Assembly (NCBI GenBank): GCA_013375495.1
Contig: JABXKC010000026.1
Coordinates: 1 to 59,851, forward strand
Reading direction: 5' to 3'
Length of the DNA stretch: 59,851 nucleotides
Origin: Promethearchaeota archaeon
Lineage (GTDB): Archaea > Asgardarchaeota > Lokiarchaeia > Sigynarchaeales > SOKP01
A model generated the notes under the pieces. That model was not told where the DNA came from and searched no databases. It saw only the letters and a program-made list of their open reading frames with translations. Made by a program: the position numbers and the translations under genes. Of this stretch, positions 34,618-42,663 are shown piece after piece; the first letter of the stretch is position 1; each line of letters opens with the position of its first letter.

Positions 34618-36597
34618 CTATATCTCCTCCAATATAGCATCTATTTGCTTTTCGTATTGGGGTTCACGATAGTATCTTAACGTTATTGCTTCTGACGGAC
34701 AATTGGCTAAACAAGCACCACAACCTCTACATAGGATTTCGTTCACTTCAGCGCCGTCAGATTCAACTTTAATAGCGTCATAAGGGCAATTTAGCTGACA
34801 TAATCCACATTTCGCGCATTTTTCATTATCGACAGTTGCACGAATTAGAAGAATTCGGTATTTATCCTTCATCATTAATCTTGCTAATGAAGATGCAGCC
34901 GCTCTACCTTGCGCTATTGACTCTGAGATCGATTTAGGTCCTTGAGATACACCAGCTAATACAATTCCCGGAATCTTTGTGTCGATAGGGTTTAATCGTG
35001 AGTGAAATTCTTTGAAAAATCCATCGTGGCTTTTTTCAAGTTTTAAGATGCTCGATAGCTTTTCTACTCCTTTAGCTGGTACCATAGCACTGGATAAAAC
35101 AACCAGATCGTATTCAAATTCTTTTAATCCAGTAGTTCCAAGAGTGTTTTGTAATACTACCCTAAGATTGTGCGTTTCGGGATCTTCTTGAAGTCTGGAA
35201 ACATTTGTTCTGATGTATTTTATTCCTTCCTTTCTTGAAGCTGTAAAATACTCCTCGTAATCTTTACCAGCAGCTCTTATATCCATGTAGGCTACAGTGA
35301 CATCAATATCAGGAGCATGTTGTTTAATGAGTTTTGTATTCTTAACGGAGATCATACAACACACACCTGCACTACAATAAGTTTGTTTAGTTAAATCTCT
35401 TGAACCAACGCATTGAATAAACAAAACACTTTTAGGTTCCTTTCCGTCAGATGGACGTTTTAAGTGCCCAATTGTCGGTCCGTTAGGTGCTAGTATCCTT
35501 TCAAGTTTTAATTGAGTGATTACATTAGGGTAAACATTGTAACCTAAATAACCCGTTTCAGGTTCATATTCATCCCATCCCGTCGCTACAGCTATAGAAC
35601 CAACCTCAACTCCTAAGATTTCATCTTCTTGATCGAAATCAATTGCATCTACTTCACACGCTTTTTCGCACAATCCACATTTTATACATTTCGTCATATC
35701 GATTTGTGCCAACATTGGTACTGCCTGGGCAAAAGAGGCGTAAATTGCTTTTCTAGGGTTCAATCCTTCGTTAAATTCGTTGTATCCGTAAGCGGGGCAG
35801 ACCTCCCAACAAGCACCACAGCCGTTACATTCGTTGGTTACATACCTTGCATTTTTCCGGATTTTTACATCGAAATTTCCTACAAATCCAGTTACTTCTT
35901 CTACTTCACTATAGGTATGTAAATTTAAACCAGGCGTTCTTGCTGTTTGAAGCATTACGGGTCCGAGAATTCATATGCTGCAATCGTCCGTAGGAAATGT
36001 ACGATCGAGCATTGCCATTTTTCCGCCTATTGTAGGTTTTTTCTCTACTAAGTGTACTTCAAAGCCTTCTTCGGCTAAATCTATTCCTGCTGATAATCCA
36101 GCGACACCACCACCAATTATCAGAGCTCTTTTTGTTATATCCACTTCTTTAATTTGGATTTTTTCTAAAACAGAAGCTCTTGCAACTCCAGCGCGAATAG
36201 CATCCTCAGCGGTACTCTTTGCTCCGGGAATATCGTGTCTGTGAACAAAGCTTGAGTGCTCGCGAATATTCACAAATTCTAAGTACGACGGATCTAACCC
36301 CATAGATTCTAACACGCTTTTAAAAACGGGTTCATGAGTCTTTGGAGTGCAAGAAGCCATCAGTAATCGATTAGCGTTAAACTCAATCATCTTCTCTTTT
36401 ATAAACTCAGCACCAGACTGAGTTCATAGAGATATATAGTCTACTGCTTCGACAACATTTGGTAGGGTTTTCGAGTATTCAGCTAAGGCTTTTGTATCTA
36501 TTATTTCAGCGATATTAAGTCCTCATTGGCATATAAATACGGCAATCCTTGGTGTTTCTTCGTCATATTGAACTGTTTTGTCTTTAGTTTCTACCAT
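34618..36597 (-). CDS. hdrA: Selenoprotein HdrA-like (heterodisulfide reductase subunit A), 3 Sec
   Basis: 659 residues, the usual HdrA length, read through three UGA codons: 36523-36525 (Sec25 in FICQUGLNI, family CHCG), 36424-36426 (Sec58 in YISLUTQSG, family YMCSDPG) and 35971-35973 (Sec209 in TDDCSIUILGP, family DCSICIL). Other HdrA features are NANRLLMASCTPKTHEPVF, the FAD loop IIGGGVAGLSAGIDLAEEG, and 4Fe-4S motifs CNGCGACWEVCP, CIKCGLCEKAC, CAKCGLCQLNCP and CRGCGACLANCP. It is the flavin subunit that performs electron bifurcation or confurcation. It is followed by vhuD; no hdrB, hdrC or hydrogenase large subunit is in the window. Confidence 0.9.
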
Positions 36598-36806
36598 TGA
36601 TTGTTTCACTTATTTTAATTTTTTCTAATTCCTCCTAAAATTTCTATACTAAATAATAAACATCTAAAATATTTTATACTAATTTAAAATATCTGATTAA
36701 AAAAATAACTTTAAATCAGTATCCTTTTATATATGTTTTATAATTAATTGAATTAAAAATATTCGATAATCGTTTATAATAGATCTTTCACGGTCATTGA
36801 TGTAAA

Positions 36807-37220
36807 ATGTTATTAGATTTATTCCAAATGGGAACTTTTTCTATGGAAGCTCTATTCCCAATAATCCTTATAGTTTCTTTTGCAGTCGGAGATATACTAT
36901 TACTTAAGCTTGGATTAGTAATGACTAAATCACAGAAAAGAACTCGGATGAAATGGGTTGCGGGAAGTTTTGCCATACAATTTGGAGTAGTTTTTATTAT
37001 AAGTTCTCCTCTATTTTTACTTGGAACTATGGGTGCTTTTCAAGGTGAACCTGAGGGATTAGTACCTATTATTATCATTTCAATATTTATTGATCTCAAT
37101 GTAATTAATATTTTACATCAGATTGGGTTGAAACGTTCATTTATAGTTGTTATACTTACATTTGCCCCAATAATGCTAATAATGGTCATTTTTGGTATGA
37201 ACATATCCAAATTTTTCTAA
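36807..37220 (+). CDS. Small membrane protein
   Basis: 137 residues with four hydrophobic segments (FPIILIVSFAVGDILLLKL; AIQFGVVFIISSPLFLLGTM; LVPIIIISIFIDLNVINIL; FIVVILTFAPIMLIMVIFG). Short basic loops (TKSQKRTRMK, GLKRS) set the orientation. I do not recognise the family. It starts 209 bases from the divergent hdrA gene and is convergent with pyrF. Confidence 0.6.
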   Translation: MLLDLFQMGTFSMEALFPIILIVSFAVGDILLLKLGLVMTKSQKRTRMKWVAGSFAIQFGVVFIISSPLFLLGTMGAFQGEPEGLVPIIIISIFIDLNVINILHQIGLKRSFIVVILTFAPIMLIMVIFGMNISKFF

Positions 37221-37228
37221 CAAATGTC

Positions 37229-38149
37229 TTATAGATTAATCTTATCATTAATTTTCTGATTCATTTCTGAAATTTCCTCTCTCGCAGCTTCACCGAATTT
37301 ACTGGGAGAGTAGTCATCTTTTTTAGAATAAGCATAGATTATTCCTCTTGATGAGTTAACAATTCCTCCTAATCCGTTTTGGTTAAATCCATTTTTTATA
37401 TCGTTCGCAGTAGCTCCTTGAGCTCCAAAGCCAGGTAAAAGTATGAACGAATTTTTAACAATATTTCTTATTGATATTATTTCTTCCGGGAAGGTGGCAC
37501 CTACTACTACACCCAAATTATGAAATCCTGAAAATTGCTCTAATTGACTTCCCCAATCCTGAACGAGTCTAGCCATTTTAATGTAATTTCGTTCAAGAGT
37601 GATATTTTCCACATTGATTTCAATTTTAGAATCTGAAATATCTGGAATTTCTACGCTGAAAATATTTTGAAAATCTTTACTACTAGGGTTTGATGTTTTA
37701 ACAAGAACAAATTTACCTTTATTTTTATATTGTAAAAAAGGTTTAATTCCATCAATTCCGAGATAAGCGTTTAAAGTACACGCATCGGCATTAAAAACTT
37801 TAAAAGTAGAGTATGCGTATGCTTCTGAAGTCGCTCCAATGTCGTTTCTTTTTGAATCTAAAATAACGAGCAAATCTTTTTTGTGAGCATATTTTATAGT
37901 TTCTTTTAAAGCGTTTAGAGCCTCGTATTTCTCATAAAAAGCTATTTGTGGTTTTATTACGGGGATTAAATCATATGTATTATCGATAAGAGTTTTGTTA
38001 AATTCAAGTATTATTTTGTTGGGGGCTTCTAATTCGTTAATTAAAAATTTTGGAATTTCCCCTTCTTTATCCAATCGGGGGTCTAATCCCATGCATACAA
38101 CACTGCGTTTATCAATAATAGATTGAATTACATCTTCAATAAAATTCAT
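37229..38149 (-). CDS. pyrF: Orotidine 5'-phosphate decarboxylase (family 2)
   Basis: 306 residues, longer than the usual archaeal enzyme (about 220) and closer to the family 2 enzymes found in many bacteria. The catalytic motif is ILDSKRNDIGATSEAYAYST, the DxKRxDI pattern of this family. CMGLDPRLDKEGEIP at the N-terminus and VVGATFPEEI ... LLPGFGAQGATANDI near the C-terminus bind the phosphate. It makes UMP from OMP in pyrimidine synthesis. One copy of a 46-bp repeat lies just upstream (38165-38210), in its promoter region. Confidence 0.88.
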   Translation of the reverse strand: MNFIEDVIQSIIDKRSVVCMGLDPRLDKEGEIPKFLINELEAPNKIILEFNKTLIDNTYDLIPVIKPQIAFYEKYEALNALKETIKYAHKKDLLVILDSKRNDIGATSEAYAYSTFKVFNADACTLNAYLGIDGIKPFLQYKNKGKFVLVKTSNPSSKDFQNIFSVEIPDISDSKIEINVENITLERNYIKMARLVQDWGSQLEQFSGFHNLGVVVGATFPEEIISIRNIVKNSFILLPGFGAQGATANDIKNGFNQNGLGGIVNSSRGIIYAYSKKDDYSPSKFGEAAREEISEMNQKINDKINL

Positions 38150-38164
38150 GATTATAGTATTTAG

Positions 38165-38210
38165 GAATTGTGTATTTTAAATATTAATAGGAAACGGTCT
38201 TTATTATTCT
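38165..38210 (+). repeat. 46-bp direct repeat, copy 1
   Basis: Identical to 39515-39560 except for one base, in the same orientation. The core TAATAGGAAACGGTCTTTAT is much less AT-rich than the intergenic DNA around it. The two copies bracket the marR and SRPBCC genes, about 1.3 kb apart; both are followed by T/A-rich tails that are also similar. Confidence 0.85.
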
Positions 38211-38252
38211 AATGATATTATGATTTAAAAAAAAAAAATTAAAAAAAAATAT

Positions 38253-38702
38253 TTAGTTTTCCGCTGAACTAATAGTATCAATTAATTTATCAAGGAAGTT
38301 TGAAATGATTTGTTTTTCTTTTTCTGAATGGTTCTTAAGATATTGAAGATATTCAAAACTAAGCGTTTTTTTTAATTTTATTATATGCTCCATTAGTTTC
38401 TCACCTTTAGTAGTGAAAGTCAAATGTAATTCGTTTTTCTTATTAGTATCAGGTTTTTTTATTATAACTCCTTTTTTTTGTAAGCGTGTTAAAGTTTGAG
38501 AAATGGCTCCCTTTGTTAATCCAATATGCTTAGCAATTTTTGTTAAATTTGTATTTTGACCAGCATGGATAGACATTAACAAGTGAATCTCAGAGGGATA
38601 TAACCTCGATTTATCAAATGCGATAACTCTTCTCCGATCAACTGAAGTTATTTTTGTAATAGTATCAAGAATTTTTTGAACCAATTCTATATCATCATTC
38701 AT
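38253..38702 (-). CDS. MarR-family transcriptional regulator
   Basis: 149 residues from the ATG at 38702. An ATG at 38726 is also in frame, but it would place the putative operator inside the gene. The winged helix is plain: SEIHLLMSIHAGQNTNLTKI, AKHIGLTKGAISQTLTRLQK (recognition helix), KGVIIKKPDTNKKNELHLTFT (wing). It is divergent from the SRPBCC gene, and the two share a TACTATACA motif in their promoters, which suggests regulation of that gene and of itself in response to a small ligand. Confidence 0.85.
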   Translation of the reverse strand: MNDDIELVQKILDTITKITSVDRRRVIAFDKSRLYPSEIHLLMSIHAGQNTNLTKIAKHIGLTKGAISQTLTRLQKKGVIIKKPDTNKKNELHLTFTTKGEKLMEHIIKLKKTLSFEYLQYLKNHSEKEKQIISNFLDKLIDTISSAEN

Positions 38703-38706
38703 ACAA

Positions 38707-38715
38707 TGTATAGTA
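38707..38715 (-). promoter_or_regulatory. Putative MarR operator half (TACTATACA)
   Basis: The minus strand reads TACTATACA 5 bases before the chosen marR start. The same nine bases occur on the plus strand in front of the divergent SRPBCC gene. A flanking TACAATGTA-like palindrome adds dyad character. Confidence 0.4.
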
Positions 38716-38867
38716 TGTAAATACATCTTTAAATCTTTTTATACTTAAAAAAAATCATTGATTATAGCGAATCTCCATATATTTTAATTATTTTTAATAA
38801 TAATTAAATTTTTGAATTAATAAATAAAATAAAATTTAAATGTGAATTATTATTTCTAGAGTTTAGA

Positions 38868-38876
38868 TACTATACA
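38868..38876 (+). promoter_or_regulatory. Putative MarR operator half (TACTATACA)
   Basis: A nine-base match to the motif at 38707-38715, 23 bases upstream of the SRPBCC start and pointing toward it. This is the usual placing of a repressor site overlapping a short or absent leader. Confidence 0.4.
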
Positions 38877-38898
38877 CAAAAATAATAGGTTAAAAGTA

Positions 38899-39435
38899 AT
38901 GAATACAGAAAAATCACATGCAATAGTACAAGAATATTTTCAAAAAAAGACAAAATTAAAAAGGAAAGTAAAGAAATTTTCGGGTAAATTTGATAATACT
39001 CCAGAACAGATTTTTCCTCTCTTATGTCCTACAAGGGAAGCGGATTGGGTTGTTGGATGGAATGTTGAGTTATTGTACACAGAATCGGGCTATGCTGAAG
39101 ATAAATGCATTTTTAAAACCAGTATCAAAGATTCAATAGAAGAGGGATTATGGACTTTTACAAATTACAAACCAAATGAGTCTCTTGAATTTGTAAAAGT
39201 TGGAAATGATATTTTAAATCATGTTAGGATTGATTTAATTCAGAATGAAGATAGATCTACTACCGTTTCATGGAATATCATATCAACAGCCCTTACTAAG
39301 GAAGGAAATACTTTAGTCGAGGAGGAAAGTGGTCATGCTAAATCAAATCCAATCTTGAAAATGTTGGAGTATTATCTTAATAATGGGGAAAAAATTTCTA
39401 AAGCATCTCTTTTGCGAAATATCACACATCATTAA
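38899..39435 (+). CDS. SRPBCC (START-like) domain protein
   Basis: 178 residues with the helix-grip pattern of the Bet v1/START superfamily: FSGKFDNTPEQIFPLLCPTR at the start, WVVGWNVELLYTESGYAED, LWTFTNYKPNESLEFVKVG and TTVSWNIIST in the strands. Such proteins bind hydrophobic ligands or act as cyclases and toxin-resistance factors. It is divergent from marR, with a likely common operator, so it may respond to the ligand sensed by MarR. The ligand is unknown. The gene pair lies between two direct repeats and may have arrived together. Confidence 0.7.
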   Translation: MNTEKSHAIVQEYFQKKTKLKRKVKKFSGKFDNTPEQIFPLLCPTREADWVVGWNVELLYTESGYAEDKCIFKTSIKDSIEEGLWTFTNYKPNESLEFVKVGNDILNHVRIDLIQNEDRSTTVSWNIISTALTKEGNTLVEEESGHAKSNPILKMLEYYLNNGEKISKASLLRNITHH

Positions 39436-39514
39436 TTCAATAAATAAAATTAATTTTTTTCTTATTTCATTACATCTAAAGCGATTAAAATCAAATTTTA
39501 AAAAAAATCTAACA

Positions 39515-39560
39515 GAATTGTGTATTTTAAAAATTAATAGGAAACGGTCTTTATTATTCT
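39515..39560 (+). repeat. 46-bp direct repeat, copy 2
   Basis: 45 of 46 bases are identical to 38165-38210, in the same orientation. It lies in the gap after the SRPBCC gene and before the convergent membrane protein gene. Confidence 0.85.
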
Positions 39561-39621
39561 TGATATTTTAATTAAAAAAAAAGAAAAAGTTTATTTTTGT
39601 TAAGGAAATTTCCGGTAAATC

Positions 39622-40584
39622 TTAATCCTTATTGGCGTTAGCCGATCTTCTTTCACGGATCTCTTCCTTAACTTTTTTTATCGTTATTCCTTTAAGTTTA
39701 ATGAATCGATAAAGATAAATACAGGTGGAAATTAGTATTCCAACGAGGTAAAACACTTGAATGGTCCAGAAAAATGGCTCTATCGATGTAAAGAATACGA
39801 GTTTAAAAGCGTAAGATAAGCATGTAATCGTCGCGATCCAAATCATAGAAATAAGTAAAGCTATTCTTTCGTAAAACTTAGGTTCTCCTTTATCAAAAAC
39901 AAATATTTTTAGCCAAAAGATAATACAAACAAACGCTACAGGTGTAAAGATGAGGGAACCTATTGCAATCGGGATAAGTAAATACACCGCAAATCGATTT
40001 CTCCAGATATCTAGGACATCTCCTAATGTCATTTGATCTTGAATTTGAACTTTCGCATACTTTTTTCTCAAGCTAAAGTATCCTTTCTTTATTTTTCTTC
40101 CTATTTCTTTTGCTTCTTTCTTTACACGATCGACTACTCCCTCGTCTGCAGCTTCCTGAAATTCTTCCTTAATTAAGGGAATTATATATAATGTTAGCAT
40201 CAATGAGATAATACCATAAAGAAATACTAGAAGATCGATCCAATATTGTGTGCCTGTCGGAGGTATAGCGAGAGGTAAGCTGGAAACTATACTATAAATC
40301 GCGTATCCTATGAGAATCCCTGGGACTATCACTTGAAAAATTACAAGAGCCTGAACCTCTTTTTTACTAAATTTTTCTGTAAAACGATTTAGAATCCACA
40401 AAATAACATTTGACACAGTCAGTATCAACCCAAAACCGGAAAGAAGCTTCATTGTCCAGAAGAATATTAAGAAAGTAATGTTCAACGCAACAAATCCAAA
40501 GATGAATTCAAGAATCATGAAAATCGTAGTTGTAACTAAACCAATTATATAAAAAATATCAAATTTTTTGAGATTTAGATTCAT
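39622..40584 (-). CDS. Multi-pass membrane protein
   Basis: 320 residues with about eight membrane helices in two groups (for example FYIIGLVTTTIFMILEFIFG near the start and YLLIPIAIGSLIFTPVAFVC in the second half). A charged central loop (about residues 155-195, RVKKEAKEIGRKIKKGYFSL) separates the groups, and a basic C-terminal tail (KKVKEEIRERRSANANKD) follows the last helix. No transporter signature is recognised. Function unknown. Confidence 0.65.
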   Translation of the reverse strand: MNLNLKKFDIFYIIGLVTTTIFMILEFIFGFVALNITFLIFFWTMKLLSGFGLILTVSNVILWILNRFTEKFSKKEVQALVIFQVIVPGILIGYAIYSIVSSLPLAIPPTGTQYWIDLLVFLYGIISLMLTLYIIPLIKEEFQEAADEGVVDRVKKEAKEIGRKIKKGYFSLRKKYAKVQIQDQMTLGDVLDIWRNRFAVYLLIPIAIGSLIFTPVAFVCIIFWLKIFVFDKGEPKFYERIALLISMIWIATITCLSYAFKLVFFTSIEPFFWTIQVFYLVGILISTCIYLYRFIKLKGITIKKVKEEIRERRSANANKD

Positions 40585-40858
40585 AAATAAAATTAATTAC
40601 TCTAAATCTTAATAATGTTCGTGATATCAGACTTTAAATTCTGATAAAACTTTAAAAATGAAATTAGAGAAAAATTGTTCAAAATCTCTTCAAGGGGATT
40701 CTCAGTTATTATACTTGTATAATCTTCTTTAATTTTATTTTTCAATTATAATCTATTCATATTCTTTATTGAAAGGACATAAAAATTAAGGCATCTTATA
40801 TATATAATAGAGAACCTCTTTTTTAATTGAATTTTAATTACATCTCTAAGAATGATTT

Positions 40859-41494
40859 ATGAATCGAGTTCTAAAAAAAATAAGACAAGAAAATAAAAAA
40901 TTTATTACATCAGAAGAATTGCAAAACTATTGTAAAGAGTTATATTTCAATTATAGAATTATCAGTAATTATTTAATTTCTCGCAAATTTTTGATAAAAA
41001 TCTTAGATGATATTTATTATGTAAAAGCTGCTGATGAAATGAGCCTTGATAAGCTAAAACTTCCAATCTCAGAACTTCTAGCAAAAGCATTAAAATTAAA
41101 AAATGTTCATAATTGGTACTATGGTCTATATACAGCATTAAAATTTAATGAAATCGACTATAACCATCAAAATAAATATTGCTATTTAATAAATAACCGA
41201 ATTTTAAAAAACAAGCCAATAAAAATTTTGGGAAAAAAATATAGGTTTTTAAGGTTTCAAGATGCTCTCTTTAATTTTGGAATCATAAATGGAAAAGTTA
41301 AATATTCAGACCTCGAAAAAACGATTTTAGATTTATTATATTTATGGAAATATAATCATAGAAATGAAAATAGAATATTGATTGAGCTCTCTAAATTGTT
41401 GAAGGGGATCTCAAAAGAAAAGATAATAGATTATTCACAATATTATCCAAAATCTAATCAAAATATCTTGAAAAAAGCGTTAAATAATTTTTAA
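40859..41494 (+). CDS. AbiEi-like antitoxin/regulator (orphan)
   Basis: 211 residues. The N-terminal 60 residues are winged-helix-like (NRVLKKIRQENKKFITSEEL), ending in DDIYYVKAADE. The central part (ELLAKALKLKNVHNWYYGLY ... YRFLRFQDALFNFG ... KYSDLEKTILDLLYL) resembles AbiEi and COG5340 'predicted regulator of viral defence' proteins. Type IV toxin-antitoxin systems pair this with an AbiEii nucleotidyltransferase, but none is adjacent; the nucleotidyltransferase at 42659 is a sugar-nucleotide type. It is very AT-rich even for this window, which may indicate transfer. Confidence 0.55.
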   Translation: MNRVLKKIRQENKKFITSEELQNYCKELYFNYRIISNYLISRKFLIKILDDIYYVKAADEMSLDKLKLPISELLAKALKLKNVHNWYYGLYTALKFNEIDYNHQNKYCYLINNRILKNKPIKILGKKYRFLRFQDALFNFGIINGKVKYSDLEKTILDLLYLWKYNHRNENRILIELSKLLKGISKEKIIDYSQYYPKSNQNILKKALNNF

Positions 41495-41508
41495 TTATCT
41501 TAAAGTTA

Positions 41509-42663
41509 TTAATCAGCACTTTTTTCGTTTTGCTTAATCATTTTATCAATTAAAGGGACTTTTGCTTCCGAGAAAACTTTTATAAATTCTTCTGTTCGTT
41601 GATATGCTTCATCATCACTATATTGTATTGGTGGATGTTTCATAAAGTATGAAGAAGGGTTATATAAAACACCACCGTGATTTCTATCCAGAGCTAACTT
41701 TATACATCTTATAGCATCTATAACTACTCCAGCAGAATTAGGAGAATCCTCTACCGAAAGCCTTAGTTCAAGATCTATTGGGATATCACCAAAAATGTTT
41801 CCTTCCATTCTAATAAAACCTATTTTATTGTCTCTTTGCCAAGGAACCCAATCACTGGGACCGATATGTATATTCTCATTTTTCAACCTATTTTCTGTTT
41901 GTGATTGAACAGCTTCTGTTTTTGAATGTTTTTTCGAAATAAGCCTATTTCTATCAAGCATATTTAAGAAATCAGTGTTCCCACCTGTATTAAGTTGATA
42001 AGTGCGCATAAGTTTTACACCTCGTTTTTTAAAAAGATTTGTCAATACTCGGTGGACTATTGTTGCTCCTAATTGAGACTTAATATCATCACCAATTATG
42101 GGTGTGTTATCTTTTTTAAATCTCTGAGCCCAAATTGGATCACTCGCAATAAACACAGGCATACAGTTTATAAAACCTACTTTTGCTTTTAAAGCACATT
42201 CTGCGTAAAAATTAGCCGCTTTTTCAGAGCCGACTGGAAGATAATTTATAAGAATATCTGCTTTTGAAGTTTTTAAATCTTGTATTATTTCTTCTTGCGT
42301 TAATTCCTTTTGATCAGATAAAACAAATGTATATTCTTTATTGTAATAATTCATGTGATCTGCAAAACTATCTAGAATTTTACCCATCCGAACAATAACT
42401 TTAGTTTTGGGGATATCTTTACAAAATATTTTAGTACAATTAGGTGGTTGAAAAATAGCTACCGATACATCCTTTCCAACTTTCCTCCGGTCTATATCAA
42501 AAGCTGCAACAATTTCAATATCTTTTGGTTTATATCCACCAATATCCCAATGCATTAAGCCAATAACATCCTTTTTCTTTTTATTTTTATAGAATTGGAT
42601 TCCTTGAATTAATGCGCTAGCACAATTACCAAGTCCAGCAATGGCAATTTTAATTTTACTAAT
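41509..42663 (-). CDS. ino1: Myo-inositol-1-phosphate synthase, ATT start
   Basis: 384 residues when read from ATT at 42663, which gives SKIKIAIAGLGNCASALIQG, the NAD-binding start of archaeal inositol-3-phosphate (1L-myo-inositol-1-phosphate) synthases. The first ATG (42555) would delete this Rossmann motif. GAGGTGA stands just upstream, and the start shares one base with the stop of the preceding gene. Other family segments are AAFDIDRRKVGKD, ILINYLPVGSEKA, MPVFIASDPIW, IIGDDIKSQLGATI and LNTGGNTDFLNM. It cyclises glucose 6-phosphate to inositol phosphate, which the adjacent cytidylyltransferase would activate. Confidence 0.88.
   Translation of the reverse strand: MSKIKIAIAGLGNCASALIQGIQFYKNKKKKDVIGLMHWDIGGYKPKDIEIVAAFDIDRRKVGKDVSVAIFQPPNCTKIFCKDIPKTKVIVRMGKILDSFADHMNYYNKEYTFVLSDQKELTQEEIIQDLKTSKADILINYLPVGSEKAANFYAECALKAKVGFINCMPVFIASDPIWAQRFKKDNTPIIGDDIKSQLGATIVHRVLTNLFKKRGVKLMRTYQLNTGGNTDFLNMLDRNRLISKKHSKTEAVQSQTENRLKNENIHIGPSDWVPWQRDNKIGFIRMEGNIFGDIPIDLELRLSVEDSPNSAGVVIDAIRCIKLALDRNHGGVLYNPSSYFMKHPPIQYSDDEAYQRTEEFIKVFSEAKVPLIDKMIKQNEKSAD

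Noticed and set aside
34618..36597. hdrA as a pseudogene broken by three stop codons
   Set aside because: All interruptions are UGA, each at a conserved cysteine, the frame is never shifted, and the neighbouring vhuD shows the same pattern with a SECIS-like element behind it.
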